From: Phocoena phocoena
Taxonomy: Eukaryota > Chordata > Mammalia > Artiodactyla > Phocoenidae
Direction of reading: 5' to 3'
DNA length: 64,000 nt
Assembly: GCF_963924675.1 (NCBI RefSeq)
Contig: NC_089225.1
Location: 109,630,313-109,694,312 of the forward strand
Part shown: one piece after another, positions 22,819-35,502 of the stretch
Layout of the letters: the number at the start of each line of letters is the position of its first letter
Numbering within the stretch: the first letter of the stretch is position 1
Notes under the pieces: model-generated
Told to the model about the DNA's origin: nothing
Databases searched by the model: none
Seen by the model: the letters and a program-made list of their open reading frames with translations, nothing else
Position numbers and translations under genes: made by a program

Positions 22819-23599
22819 GGATGGAACTGCTTTCTGAGGTTCTTCTGGCTTTGTTTCCCTCTCCTATTTTTATCTGAATGAACTTTCCCCTTCATCCCTG
22901 TGTCCTCATCCTGCTCAGTTTTGATTCTGCTCTCGCAGTTTCTCCTCAGTGAGGTTCCTATACTGAAAGGGAGCTCCGGCTGCTCCATTTCTGGCGTTCA
23001 GGGGAACCCAGACTGATCATCTCAGTCAGACCCCACTGAGGGCTCCGGGCATTTATCCACTCTTGCAGCAGGGGAAAGATTCTTTTTTCCTTAGTACAGT
23101 CTAATCTACTCTTCTCAAATTGTCCTGCCACGCTTTCCAGCGAACACTTGTTGGCTATTTAGTGGGGTCTCCTTTGCGAAGGTCATTTGACATCCTGTTC
23201 CTTCACTCTGCTTCACCCACACAGACACTGATAATACCTAGACCTTGTAGCTGTTGGTAATACGTTCTCACTGACTGAATTTTGGAGAGTATTGGAATAC
23301 CTCATTACCTAGCTTTGCTGTAAACCTTGTCTATCCACTTTAGTTTTGCTTTCCAGATGTCTGTTTATATGTGGGATTCGGAAAGACCTAAAAAATTGTG
23401 CTACCATTTCCTGAGAATTGTCCATTTGGTTTTTAAAGGACGAGCTTAACCAAATTCGAAATTGGTAGAATATGTATGCTATGTTTCGTTATGTTCTGTT
23501 ATACATACATATATATTTATTATATTCTCAGGAATACTTCTATTTTTCTATAAGCCAATGAAATCCTCCTTAATCCCTCCGCCATCCAGTAGTCAAGGA
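22819..23599. other. No gene seen
   Basis: T-rich sequence that could be decayed antisense L1 at its start; the rest looks unique. No coding signal was recognised. Confidence 0.45.
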
Positions 23600-23770
23600 C
23601 AGAGCTTCTTAGCTCTAATGTGCATATAACCCACCCGGGAACTTTGTTAAAATGCTAGTTCTGGTCCAGTGTATCTGCAGGTAGACCAGAGCTTCCGCAT
23701 CTCTTCCTGCTCCCGGGTCATGTCAGGGCTGGTTATGCACAGACCACAACTAAGGATGAAAGTCTGGGCG
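23600..23770 (+). mobile_element. MER5A-like hAT MITE
   Basis: CTTAGCTCTAATGTGCATAT, ACCCACCCGGGAACTTTGTT, AAAATGCTAGTTCTGGTCCA and AGACCAGAGCTTCCGCATCT correspond in order to the MER5A consensus (a non-autonomous hAT-Charlie element). Confidence 0.65.
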
Positions 23771-24484
23771 TCAGCAACTGGCAGCACATTTCTGGAAGAT
23801 TGTCAATACACACCATATATGATTTTCATGAAGGATCACGCAGTAATTTCGCCAAATAGGTACTACCCTTGTAAGAGCTGCTTATTCTTTTTAATTATAA
23901 AAGAAACTGAAATTCAATACCAGTTACTCTGAGACAGTCTTACGCTACACAATATCACAAACATTCTCTTGTTCAACCCTTCCAATTCTAATTTTTATAA
24001 ATGGTAAAATGTGATAAAGTTAATTTGCACTTTGGCTGGAATTGGGAGGCAAACCTGAATTTTTTCTTTTTTGTGTGTGTGTAACATTTTTTTTTAACAT
24101 CTTTATTGGAGTATAATTGCTTTACAATGGTGTGTTAGTTTCTGTTTTATAACAAAGTGAATCAGCTATACATATACTTATATCCCCGTATCTCCTCCCT
24201 CTTGCATCTCTCTCCCACGCTCCCTATCCCACCCCCCTAGATGGTGACAAAGCACTGAGCTGACCTCCCTGTGCTATGCGGCTGCTTCCCACTAGCTAGC
24301 TATTTTACATTTGGTAGTATATATATGTCCATGCCACTCTCTCACTTCATCCCAGCTTAACCTTCCTCCTCCCCATGTCCTCAAGTCCATTCTTTACGTC
24401 TGCATCTTTATTCCTGTCCTGCTCCTAGGTTCTTCATAGCCAATTTTTTTTTTTTGCTTTTAGATTCCATATATATGTGTTAGC

Positions 24485-27400
24485 ATACGGTATTTGTTTT
24501 TCTCTTTCTGACTTACTTCACTCTGTATGACAGACTCTAGGTCCATCCACCTCACTACAAATAACTCAATTTCGTTTCTTTATATGGCTGCATAATACTC
24601 CATTGTATATATGTGCCACATCTTCTTTAACCATTCATCTGTTGATGGACACTTAGGTTGCTTCCATGTCCTGGCTATTGTAAATAGAGCTGCAATGAAC
24701 ATTGTGGTACATGACTCTTTTGAAATATAGTTTTCTCAGGGTATATGCCCAGTAGTGGGATTGCTGGGTCGTATGGTAGTTCTATTTTTAGTTTTTTAAA
24801 GAACCTCCATACAGTGTTCCATAGTGGCTGTATCAATTTACATTCCCACCAACAGTGCAAGAGGGTACTCTTTTCTCCACACCCGCACCAGCATTTACTG
24901 TTTGTAGGTTTTTTAAAGATGGCCATTCTGACTGGTGTGAGGTGATACCTCATTGTAGTTCTGATATGTATTCCTCTAATGATTAGTGATGTTGAACATT
25001 CTACCATGTGTTTGTTGGCAATCTGTATATCTTCTTTGGAGAAATGTCTGTTTAGGTCTTCTGCCCATTTTTGGATTGAGTTCTTTGTTTTTTTGATATT
25101 GAGCTGCATGAGCTGCTTGTAAATTTTGGAGATTAATCCTTTTTAAGTTGCTTCATTTGCAAATATTTTCTCCCATTCTGAGGGTTGTTTCTTCATCTTG
25201 TTTATGGTTTCCTTTGCTGAGCAAAAGATTTTAAGTTTTATTACATCCCATTTGTTTATTTTTGTTTTTATTTCCATTTCTCTGGGAGGTGGGTCACAAA
25301 GGATCTGGCTGTGATTTATGTCATAGAGTGTTCTGCTTATGTTTTCCTCTAAGAGTTTTATAGTGTCTGGCCTTACATTTAGGTCTTTAATCCATTTTGA
25401 GCTTTTTTTTGTGTATGGTGTTAGGGAGTGTTCTAATTTCATTCTTTTACATGTAGCTATCCAGTTTTCCCAGCACCACTTATTGAAGAGGCTGTCTTTT
25501 CTCCATTGTATATTCTTGCCTCCTTTATGAAAAATAAGGTGACCGTACGTGCATGGGTTTATCTCTGGGCTTTCTATCCTGTTCCATTGATCTATATTTC
25601 TGTTTTTGTGCCGGTACCATACTGTCTTGATTACTGTTGCTTTGTAGTATAGTCTGAAGTCCAGGAGCCTGATTCCTCCAGCTCTGTTTTTCTTCCTCAA
25701 GATTGCTTTGGCTATTCGGGATTTTTTGTGTTTCCATACAAATTGTGCAATTTTTTGTTCTAGTTCTATGAAAAATGCCATTGGTAGTTTAATAGGGATT
25801 GCATTGAATATGTATCCCAATATGATTGCATTGCTTTGGGTAGTAGAGTCATTTTCACAATGTTGATTCTTCCAATCCAAGAACATGGTATTTCTCTTCA
25901 TCTGTTTGTATTATCTTTAATTTCTTTCATCAGTGTCTTATAGTTTTCTGCATAAAGGTCTTTTGTCCCCTTAGGTAGGTTTATTCCTAGGTATTTTATT
26001 CTTTTTGTTGCAATGGTAAATGGGAGTTTAAAATTTCTCTTTCAGATTTTTCATCATTAGTGTATAGGAATGCAAGAGATTTCTGTGCATTAATTTTGTA
26101 TCCTGCTACTCTACCAAATTCATTGATTAGCTCTAGTAGTTTTCTGGTGGCATCGTTAGGATTCTCTATGTATAGTATCATGTCATCTGCAAACAATGAC
26201 AGCTTTACTTCTTCTTTTCTGATTTGGATTCCTTTTATTTCTTTTTCTTCTCTGATTGCTGTGGCTAAAACTTCCAAAACTATGTTGAATAAGAGTGGTG
26301 AGAGTGGGCAACCTTGTCTTGTTCCTGATCTTAGTGGAAACTGTTTCAGCTTTTCACCATTGAGAATGATGCTGGCTATGGGTTTGTCAGATATGATCTT
26401 AATTATGTTGAGGTAAGTTCCCTCTATGCCTACTTTCTGGGGGTTTTTATCATAAATGGGTGCTGAATTTTGTCAAAAGCTTTTCTGCATCTATTGAGAT
26501 GATCACATGGTTTTTATGCTTCAACTTGTTAATATGGTGTATCACATTGACTGATTTGTGTATATTGAAGAATCCTTGCATTCCTGGGATAAACCCCACT
26601 TGATCATGGTGTATGATCCTTTTTAATGTGCTGTTGGATTCTGTTTGCTATATTTTATTGAGGATTTTTGCGTCTATGCTCATCAGTGATATTGGCCTGT
26701 AGTTTTCTTTCTTTGTGACATCTTTGCCTGGTTTTGATGTCAGGGTGATAGTGGTCTCATAGAAGAAGTTTGGGAGTGTTCCTCCCTCTGCTATATTTTG
26801 GAAGAGTTTGAGAAGGATAGGTGTAACTCTTCTCTAAATGTTCAATAGAATTCGCCTGTGAAGCCATCAGGTACTGGGCTTTTGTTTGTTGGAAGAGTTT
26901 TAATCACAGTTTCAATTTCAGTGCTTGTGATTGGTCTGTTTATATTTTCTATTTCTTCCTGGTTCAGTCTCAGAATGTTGTGCTTTTCTAAGAATTTGTC
27001 CATTTCTTCCAGGTTGTCCATTTTATTGGCATATAGTTGCTTGTAGTAATCTCTCATGATCCTTTGTATTTCTGCAGTGTCAGTTGTTACTTCTCCTTTT
27101 TCATTTCTAATTCTATTGATTTGAGTGCTCTCCCTTTTTTTCTTGATAACTCTGGCTAATGGTTTATCCATATTGTTTATCTTCTCAAAGAACCAGCTTT
27201 TAGTTTTACTGATTTTTGCTATCGTTTCCTTCATTTCTTTTCATTTATTTCTGATCTGATCCTTATGATTTCATTCCTTCTGCTAACGTTGGGTTTTTTT
27301 TTTTTGTTCTTCTTTCTCTAATTGCTTTAGGTATAAGGTTAGGCTGTGTATTTGAGATGTTTTTTGTTTCTTCATGTAGGATTGTATTGCTATAAACTTC

Positions 27401-28671
27401 CTTCTTAGAACTGCTCTTGCTGCATCCCATAGGTTTTGGGTCGTCGTGTTTTCATTGTCATTTGTTTCTAGGTATTTTTTGATTTCCTCTTTGATTTCTT
27501 CAGTGATCTCTTGCTTGTTAAGTAGTGTATTGTTTAGCCTCCATGTGTTTGTATTTTCTACAGATCTTTTCCTATAATTGATATCTAGTCTCATAGCATT
27601 GCGGTTGGAAAAGATACTTGATATGATTTCAATTTTCTTAGATTTACCAAGGCTTGATTTGTGACCCCAAGATATGATCTATCCTGGAGAATGTTCCATG
27701 AGCACTTGAGAAGAAAGAGTATTGTGTTGTTTTTGGATGGACTGTCCTATAAATATCGATTAAGTCCATCTTGTTTAATGTATCATTGAAAGCTTGTGTT
27801 TTGGGACTTCCCTGGTGGCGCAGTGGTTAAGAATCTGCCTGCCAATGCAGGGGACACAGGTTCGAGCCCTGGTCTGGGAAGATTCCACATGCTGCGGAGC
27901 AACTAAGTCTGTGCACCACAACTACTGAGCCTGTGCTCTAGAGCCCATGAGCCACAACTACTGAGCCAGAGTGCCACAACTACTGAAGCCCATGCAATCT
28001 AGGGCCTGTGCTCTGCAACAAAGAGAAGTCACTGCAATGAGAAGCCCGTGCACTGCTACAAAAAGGAGACCCCACTCGCCACAACTAGAGAAAGCCGGTG
28101 TGCAGCAACAAACACACAACACAGCCAAAAATAAATTAATTAATAAACTTATTTCTTAAAATATATAAATAAATAAATCTTGTGTTTCCTTATTTATTTT
28201 CATTTTGGATGATCTGTCCATTGGTGAAAGTGGGGTGTTAAAGTCCCATACGATGATTGTGTGACTGTCAATTTCCCCTTTTATGGCTGTTAGCATTTGC
28301 CTTTGTATTTAGGTGCTCCTATGTTGGGTGCATAAATATTTACAATTGTTATATCTTCTTCTTGGATTGATCCCTTGATCGTTTTGTAGTGTCCTTCTTT
28401 GTCTCTTGTAATAGTCTTTCTTTTAAAGTCATTTTGTCTGATATGAGAATTGCTACTCCAGCTTTCTTTTGATTTCCAGTTGCATGGAATATCTTCTTCC
28501 ATCCCCTCACTTTCAGTCTGTATGTGTCCCTAGGTCTGAAGTGGGTCTCTTGTAGACAGCATATATACGGGTCTTGTTTTTGTATCCATTCAGCCAGTCT
28601 ATGTCTTTTGGTTGGAGTGTTTAATCCATTTATATTTAAGCAGTTATTGATATGTATATTCCTATTACCGT
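24485..28671 (-). pseudogene. L1 copy A ORF2 (endonuclease / reverse transcriptase), broken
   Basis: ORF2 encodes an apurinic-type endonuclease, a reverse transcriptase and a Cys-rich C-terminus. Here it is split over several frames: endonuclease pieces at 28290-28502 and 27283-27594, the stretch before the reverse transcriptase at 26842-27234, the FADD active-site motif ([15 protein letters not shown]) in 25996-26277, and the thumb and C-terminal region at 25143-25901 and 24675-25109. The codon at the expected start, 28669-28671, reads ACG where copy B has ATG. A SINE at 27802-28178 further interrupts it. Confidence 0.85.
27802..28178 (+). mobile_element. CHR SINE (long, CHR-1-like) nested in L1 copy A
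   Basis: It begins GGGACTTCCCTGGTGGCGCA, has a canonical B box (GGTTCGAGCCC), a long internal part with repeated CCACAACTACTGA words, and an A/T-rich tail. CTTGTGTTT is present at 27793-27801 and 28179-28187 as the target duplication. L1 copy B has the same site uninterrupted near 40440, confirming the insertion point. Confidence 0.93.
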
Positions 28672-28689
28672 TTTCTTACTTGTTTGGGG

Positions 28690-29619
28690 TTTGTTATTGT
28701 AGGTCTTTTCCTTCTCTTGTGTTTCCTGCTTTGAGAAGTTCCATTAGCATTTGTTGTAAAGCTGGTTTGGTGGTGCTGAATTCTCTTAGCTTTTTGCTTG
28801 TCTGTAAAGGTTTTAATTTCTCTGTCAAATCTGAATGAGATCCTTGCTGGGTAATCTTGGTTGTACATTTTTGCTTTTCATCACTTTAAATATGTCCTCC
28901 CAGTCCCTTCTGGCTTGCAGAGTTTCTGCTGAAAGTTCAGCTGTTAACCTTATGGGGATTCCCTTACATGTTATTTGTTGTTTTTCCCTTGCTGCTTTTA
29001 ATATGTTTTCTTTGTGCTTAATTTTTTATAATTTGATTAATATGTGTCTTGTCATGTTTCTCCTTGGATTTATCTGCTTTGGGACTCTCTACGCTTCCTG
29101 GACTTGATTGACTATTTCCTTTCCCATATTAGGGAATTTTTCAACTATAATCTATTCAAATATATTTTCAGTCCCTTTCTTTTTCTCTTCTTCTTCTGGG
29201 ACCCCTACAGTTCAAATGTTGGTGCATTTAATGTTGTCCCAGAGGTCTCTGAGACTGTCCTCAATTCTTTTCATTCTTTTTTCTTTATTCTGCTCTGTGG
29301 TAGTTATTTCCACTATTTTATCTTCCAAGTCACTTATCCGTTCTTCTGCCTCAGTTATTCTGCTATTGATTTCTTCTAAAGAATTTTTAATTTCATTTAT
29401 CGTGTTGTTCATCATCGTTTGTTTGCTCTTTAGTTCTTCTAGGTCCTTGTTAAACTTTTCTTGTATTTTCTCCATTCTATTTCCAAGATTTTGGATCATC
29501 TTTACTATCATTACTCTGAATTCTTTTTCAGGTAGACTACCTATTTCCTCTTCATTTGTTTGGTCTGGTGGGTTTTTACCTTGCTCCTTCATCTGCTGAG
29601 TGTTTCTCTGTCTTCTCAT
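28690..29619 (-). pseudogene. L1 copy A ORF1 (RNA-binding coiled-coil protein), broken
   Basis: L1 ORF1 encodes a trimeric coiled-coil RNA chaperone that packages L1 RNA. The frame opens with MRRQRNTQQMKEQGK at 29619 and keeps the long coiled coil, including EINSRITEAEERISDLED and NKEKRMKRIEDSLRDLWDNI. It stops at about 29212, just where the RNA-recognition domain should start; the rest is only found in other frames down to about 28690. The product would lack nucleic-acid binding. Confidence 0.8.
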
Positions 29620-30301
29620 TTTACTTAACTTGCTGTGTTTGGGATCTCCTTTTTGCAGGCTGCAGGTTCATAGTTCCCATTGTTTACGGTGTCTGTCCCC
29701 AGTGGGTGAGGTTGGTTCAGTGGGTTGTGTAGGCTTCCTGGTAGAGGGGACTAGTGACTGTGTTCTGGTGGATGAGGCTGGATCTTGTATTTCTGGTGGG
29801 CAGGACTGCGTCTGGTGGTGTGTTTTGGGGTGTCTGTGACCTTATTATGATTTTAGGCAGCCTCTCTTCTAATGGGTGGTGTTGTGTTCCCATCTTGCTA
29901 TTTGTTTGACATAGGGTGACCAGCACTGGAGCTTGCTGGTCGTTGAGTGGAGCTGGGTCTTAACATTGAGATGGAGATGTCTGGAAGAGCTTTTGCCATT
30001 TGATACTACATGGAGCCGGGATGTCTCTGGTGGACAAATGTCCTGAACTCAGCTCTCCCACCTCAGAGGCACAGACCTGACACCTGGCTGGAGCACCAAG
30101 GCCATGTCAGCCACACAGCCAAGTATGTGGGGAGTTTCTTGCCTTTTGGGAAGTCTGAGGTCTTCTGCCAGCATTCAGTAGGTGTTCTGTAGGAGTTGTT
30201 CCACATATAGACGTATTTCTGATATATTTGTGGGGTGGAAGGTGATCTCCACGTCTTATTCTTCTGCCCTCTTGAAGGTCTCTCCACAAATCTGAATTTT
30301 T

Positions 30302-31446
30302 GACTCCCTTTTCCCGTCTCCTTCTTGGGCATCATGCTTCATCTTACTTGGAAATACACAATTTCCTATTTTGGTCTTTGTCATCTTTACCCAATATTTT
30401 CTTTATTTTGATCCAAAATACTGTTGCATGTTTTAACAAATTCTCCACTCGTTGCCACATGTACATCAGTTTGGAGGTACTGCTTTATAACTTCAGCTTC
30501 ATATTGCCCAGAGCAATGCAGCTCTGGTTACCATGGCTGCTATTTAGAAAGTGAGAAAACCAATATGTGACATGAGAACATTTGTTCTGGTTAAATGACT
30601 AGTCTCAAGGTATCACAGTGTCTTTTCTCATTACTTGAAGCTGAAGTAAATTTTATTTTAAAACACAGCATGTGTACCGATGTGATCTCTTCCATTGCCA
30701 TCTAGATTCATATTGAATACATTATGTTAATTGGCTCAGCAAAGAATGAAGGGAGGCATAGGGAATAGCAGTGTTTCATAATTGGAGAGAAAAGGAGCCA
30801 TGCCAGTTTTGTAAAATACCACATTAATTATTAAACAAATTAACAGAGAGTCATGGAATTCCAAAAATAGACTGCAGCAGATGGAGGTGCTCCTTGGAGC
30901 TCACTACTTTTGAGTTGCAGTTTCTTTGACAGAAGCAAGGTTAAGCCTTGTTCACTGTAAGAAGTTGGCCCCTGCTGTGCACACCGTAGCCACCTCCCAG
31001 GAGGGTGTCTATCTACTTGCCCATCTCCAACCCCAACTCTGGGGTCTGATTGTGCGGGTATGATGGGGCCTTGGGAACAGCATTTTGAGTGAGAACTCCA
31101 GTGATTCTGATGCTCAGCCAGAGTAGGAAATCGCTGTTAGCAGGATCTCCATGGAGGGCACACCCCAGGACACCAAGCTCTGGGAAGAAAGCCTGGCTGA
31201 TTGCATGGCCATCCCACCATAGGGTGTGACAAAAATGCCACTTTGCCTGCATCTCCCACCATCCCATCCAACTTTGCTCAGCAGAGGTACATTCTTTTGC
31301 CTCTGACTGTAAACTCTGGCTGGTCCATAGGCTTCCTTTCATTTTTATATAATTGATGGTCCCAGTCCTGCAGCCATTATAGCTTTGCAGCTCAGATACA
31401 GGAATGATGGATTCTAGGAATTCACATTTTGAGATAACCCATATAT
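30302..31446. other. No gene seen
   Basis: Unique-looking sequence. The minus-strand frame at 31013-31471 (152 codons) has no recognised protein, no clear splice context and overlaps the next LTR's edge; I treat it as chance. Confidence 0.5.
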
Positions 31447-31858
31447 TCGTTTTCCAGGGCTGCCGTAACAATGCCCCACAAACTGGGTGGCTTACACAAC
31501 AGTTTAGGTTTCATAGTTCTAGAGCCAGGAAGTCTGAAATCAAGATGTCAGCAGGGTTGGTTCCTTTGGAGGGGTAGGAGGGAAGGTTCTGTTGCAAGCC
31601 TCTCTCCTCAGCTTATAAAAGGTCATCTCCTCCCCACACCCTCCAGCCCCCATGGCCTTTCCTCTGTGCTTGTCTCTGTGTCCAAAATCCCCTCTTTAAA
31701 AGGACACCAGTCATATTGAATTCAGGGCACCCTCCCCAAAGACCTCATCCTAACTCAATCATCTGCAAAGATCCTACTTCAAAATAAGGTCACTTTCCCA
31801 TAAACTGGGGGTTAGGACCTCAACATTTTGGAGGGAAACCTAATTCAGCTGGTAACAA
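31447..31858 (-). mobile_element. Antisense MaLR LTR (MLT1-like)
   Basis: GTTTTCCAGGGCTGCCGTAA, CAAACTGGGTGGCTTACACA, CATAGTTCTAGAGCCAGGAA, AGGACACCAGTCATATTGAA, TCAAAATAAGGTCACTTTCC and GGGGTTAGGACCTCAACATT give the reverse complement of an MLT1-type LTR from end to end. Confidence 0.75.
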
Positions 31859-32729
31859 CCAATTAGGCCACTGTGAGTGAAAAGATCAGTGTGATCTTAA
31901 GAGTAAGTTACAAACTTTAGAAAACATGGGCTAGAAGCCATTAAAGTCTGATTGAATTGGATGTATTCACAATTCATTGCATAATTGCATTACCGTGCTG
32001 CTGGTTCCTGCTCTGAAGGCCCCTGTTGATAAGCTGATGACTACCCCACTTTGTTCATGAAGTGATGAGTTTAGGAATACCTCTTACCCAGAACGAGTAA
32101 ATATTCTTTCCCCTAGACACAATAACTTCCAAGCACTCTAGGGCACACTCTGATTAGGAAAGCTAATTAGCATGGAACATGTAAACTGGCATAAAGTTAG
32201 TATTTGCCAGTGAATCAGGTAAATTCCTGACTTTTTGAGTTTCCATCTGGGTGAAGCTCTTGGCCTGGGGCTTGGCTCCTGGTGAATGAAGCTGGAGGGA
32301 GCAGTCACTTCCCCTACTCCTCCTCCTGTGCCCTATGCCCCCTGTCCACTGCTCAGTGCCACAGGGACCATGTCAGACTCCTGCTCTCCCTCCTGGATGC
32401 TCGCTTTCACAGCCATCTGTAGCTGTGCTGGGCTCCCTCTTTGTGTGAAGTCTGCAGAAAACCTGAGAGAAATTCACATGTCCCCCCAACCTCAGACCAG
32501 GGCTGGCAGAGAAGGCGGAGCTGGGGCAGCGCCATGGTTCCTGGCCTGAGCACAGCTGCAGAGGGACAGAGCAGAAATCCTTCTCAGGGAGTTCAAAGCG
32601 TACAGCTATTCTGGATGTTTCCATCAACTGCACGAGGTTTATTTTATAGCTGACACTTGCCAGCTTTCCCACCAGACCTCCCTGGCCTCCTGTGCACCAA
32701 TCCGATTCAGTAACAGAACCACACCGACC
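31859..32729. other. No gene seen
   Basis: Unique-looking sequence. Overlapping frames on both strands (32286-32549, 32373-32843) lack any recognised domain. Confidence 0.5.
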
Positions 32730-33365
32730 GTAAACCCAAGTCCTGCTAGACTCTACCTCCTCCTGCCCCTCAGCCAATCTGCCATCTAAGGTTGGCCCTC
32801 TGACCACACCCACCTCTTCTTGTGCTCCGCCTACCACCTTCATTCAGCCTTCCTCTACTCCCTCTGAACTATTGCAATAGCCTCCTACCGTGCCCCCCTG
32901 GGGGCAGCACACCGTATCACCTCCTTTCTTCTAGCAGGATCAGGTTCTTGGAGGGGGAGGCTCCTGCACTACCTAGTTGTGAGATCTTGGGCAAGATTCC
33001 AACCCTCTGTGCCCCAGTTGTGTCACCTGTAAGATGAGGGTGTTGATGATTATAGTACCTACATCGCAGGGTTACTGTGAGGAGTAAATGAGATATGTAA
33101 ACCACTTCACACAGTAAGTGCTCAGTTAAATGTATCTATTATTAGACGCCTTCTCAGTGTGACCCTAAAGCATCCATATTTCTTATCACACATAAAACAG
33201 TTATTTTTATATCTTTTTACCCCCATTAGAGTATAAGCCTAAGAAGGCTGTGCCTCTCTCTTATTCATTTTGCTTACCCAGTACTTAGTATCATGCCCAG
33301 AATACACTAGGTCCTCAGTAAATAGTTGAAAGATGAATGTATGGAAGAATGGAGTCATGGAAGAA
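32730..33365 (+). mobile_element. L2 LINE fragment in sense, split by a MIR
   Basis: The left part (CCTCAGCCAATCTGCCATCT, CTATTGCAATAGCCTCCTAC) and the right part (GAGTATAAGCCTAAGAAGGC, CCAGTACTTAGTATCATGCC, CAGTAAATAGTTGAAAGATG) follow the L2 3' region in order, with a MIR in between at about 32925-33135. Confidence 0.6.
32925..33135 (+). mobile_element. MIR SINE
   Basis: ACTACCTAGTTGTGAGATCT, TGGGCAAGATTCCAACCCTC, TGTAAGATGAGGGTGTTGAT, CCTACATCGCAGGGTTACTG, TGAGGAGTAAATGAGATATG and ACAGTAAGTGCTCAGTTAAA match the MIR core and 3' half clearly. Confidence 0.85.
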
Positions 33366-33854
33366 TGAATCCCACCATTTGAACCATCAGTGCTCTTTAT
33401 CCTGTTTAGTTGTAAAAGCTCAAATTTATTTCTGGCTTAAAATGAATTACCTATAAATGTTAGGAGACTAAAAGAGGTTTTTGAAAGTTAATATGTAGAC
33501 ATAGAAGTAAATGTTGACCCTGTAGAAATGTTTCCACTCTTAATTACAGTGGTTGTTATCTTTCCTGCTATAATAATAGTGTTCTCCTTAAGCAAAGCCT
33601 TTTTAGAAATTCTTTATATAAAGGCACATGATTTTAAAAAAAATTCTTGTATTCTGTATCATGCAAACTGTAATCTTTTCATCCCAGTCATGTCTTTTAA
33701 TAATAAAGCTTAAGGCTTATGTGTAAAATACAAGAACCACAGTTTTCATATGAAGGCAAAAACTACCTGAATTATCTTCAAACTAATTCAAACAAGGAAA
33801 GACATTTTTAAGAGGAAAACAGTGTAAAATATTCCATTTTACTGAAATCCACCT
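33366..33854. other. No gene seen
   Basis: AT-rich unique-looking sequence without coding signal. Confidence 0.5.
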
Positions 33855-34312
33855 TTAATATCCATCATGGCCAATTTGGCTGTGCCACGGTGCCCAGTTT
33901 TTGGTCAAACACAAGTCTAGATGTTGCTGCAAAGGTATTTTTTTAGATGTGATTAACATTTAAATCAGTGGACTTTGAGTAAAGCAGATGACCCTCCATA
34001 ATGTGGGTGGGCCTTGTCCAATCAGTTGAAGATCTTAAGGGAAAAGACTGAGGTCCCCTGAAGAGAAAGGTATTCTACCTCCAAATGTCCTTCAGACTTC
34101 AGCTGCACCATCTCCCCTTTCCCTGGGTCTCCAGCTTCAGGCCTGCCCTGTAGAATTTGGACTTGTCAGCCCCTGTAATCTCACGAGCCAATTCCTTAAT
34201 ATAAAGTAAATCTCTCTCTCTCTCACTCTGTCTTTCTCCCTTTATACACACACACATACACACATCCAACTATTGATTCTGTTTCCCTGTAAAATCCTGA
34301 CTAATATAATAT
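33855..34312 (+). mobile_element. Ancient LTR-like repeat, family uncertain
   Basis: TTGGACTTGTCAGCCCCTGT, AATCTCACGAGCCAATTCCT, TAATATAAAGTAAATCTCTC and the terminal TTCTGTTTCCCTGTAAAATC with CTGACTAATATAAT form the typical 3' half of a widespread mammalian repeat. A TC then CA simple repeat (about 34207-34262) sits at its usual place within it. I know the pattern but not the family name with certainty. Confidence 0.6.
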
Positions 34313-35502
34313 CCTTTGTAAAATTTTAAATGAGAGGTTTTTTTTTTCTTTTCATTTGCATAAACAATGAAAACTTAATTTGGGGATATTCCTACTCAGT
34401 GTGTAGAAATGGAAGAAAACCACATCAGTATGGCAGGGCCATGACTCAGTTTGGGTTACCTACCCTCTAGGTTATCTAATCCACATTCATTAAGAGCCTA
34501 TCCCCTGCAGGCACAGCACTGGCTTTTAGGTTGCCTGCTATTAAATTCCATCGAAATCATCAAAATGTCCACTAGACATGAATCAGCATCACGTTTTACT
34601 AGGATTGCTGAGAGCTTTGGAGTAAAATAGTAATAGCCCTGCAAACATCTACGTGCACCACAAAATGAGGGGAGACCCTCAGCTTTTCCTGCCGCCACTT
34701 CTGGCTCAGTCAACAGAGGGCACTGTCCACTTGTCTGCCCCTCTGGGAAACACTCCTCCCAATCACGTAGTTCTAATGGAAGCTGCCATCTTTCTTCTGA
34801 TCCCAAATCCCCGGCCACAACGATGGTCCAGGGCCACAAGGGCCACATCTGGCTGGTCACAGAGCTCCAAACACAGGCGACTAGTCCAGGACTAGGGACT
34901 TACATAACATAGTTCAAGCAGCCTTTCCCTGGGATTTTCTAACAGGAAATAACAGATGGTACATTCGTTTTTTAAACTTTCTAGTGACGACAAAAAATTC
35001 AATATTAAAGAAAATGTCAGACACGGGAGCCCCCTCTTCCTGCCTCAAGCCACTCACTGGAACTCAGCAGTCTTACAGGGAAGCCAGATGACCAAAGGAG
35101 GAGACAAGCGTTTCCGTGAAATCCTAAGACAAGGTTCCTGGAAGTTCCTTGGGAGCCCTCAAGGAAGGGTTATGTTTCCATCTGTTGCCTCTGGGCCTCT
35201 AAAAGCAGTTTAGTCTGAGTCAATATAGCCCAGTTCTCCTATATCACCTGTCAGATACTCTTGTTTTCCCTTAAGTTCACACGAAACCAACTCAAAATTT
35301 TGGCTGAATCTCTTCCCTCCCTGAATGAACTGAAGTGAATTGAGGGACACAGAGCTTCTATGCTGGCATGAAGTCACACGGGGCCGTGGTAGCTGCTACA
35401 TTTAGCTGCTGACACATTTCTACTCCTCACCCCTGGACACAGAGGGGGGTCAGGCCCTAGGACCACAGCAGCAATTATGAGGTCAGTAACTGGGGTGCAA
35501 TA
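34313..35502. other. No gene seen
   Basis: Unique-looking sequence. The minus frame at 34498-34860 has no recognised similarity. Confidence 0.5.

Larger units (their letters stand above)
24066..30287 (-). mobile_element. LINE-1 copy A, near full length, minus strand
   Basis: About 6.2 kb of cetartiodactyl-type L1. The 3' UTR is at 24066-24484, ORF2 remnants at 24485-28671, ORF1 remnants at about 28690-29619 and the 5' UTR at 29620-30287. An imperfect target duplication, AAACCTGAATTTTT at 24051-24064 and AAATCTGAATTTTT at 30288-30301, brackets it. The 3' tail is complex: an A tract, then a TGTTACACACACAC piece, then more A-rich sequence. A CHR SINE inserted later at 27802. Scattered stops and frameshifts make it immobile. 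Confidence 0.9.

Noticed and set aside
24675..25901. Long minus-strand frames (252 and 144 codons) as a host gene
   Set aside because: They are ORF2 remnants of L1 copy A, adjacent but in different frames.
34207..34262. Separate TC/CA microsatellite locus
   Set aside because: It sits at the expected internal position of the old LTR-like repeat at 33855-34312 and is part of that family's normal structure.
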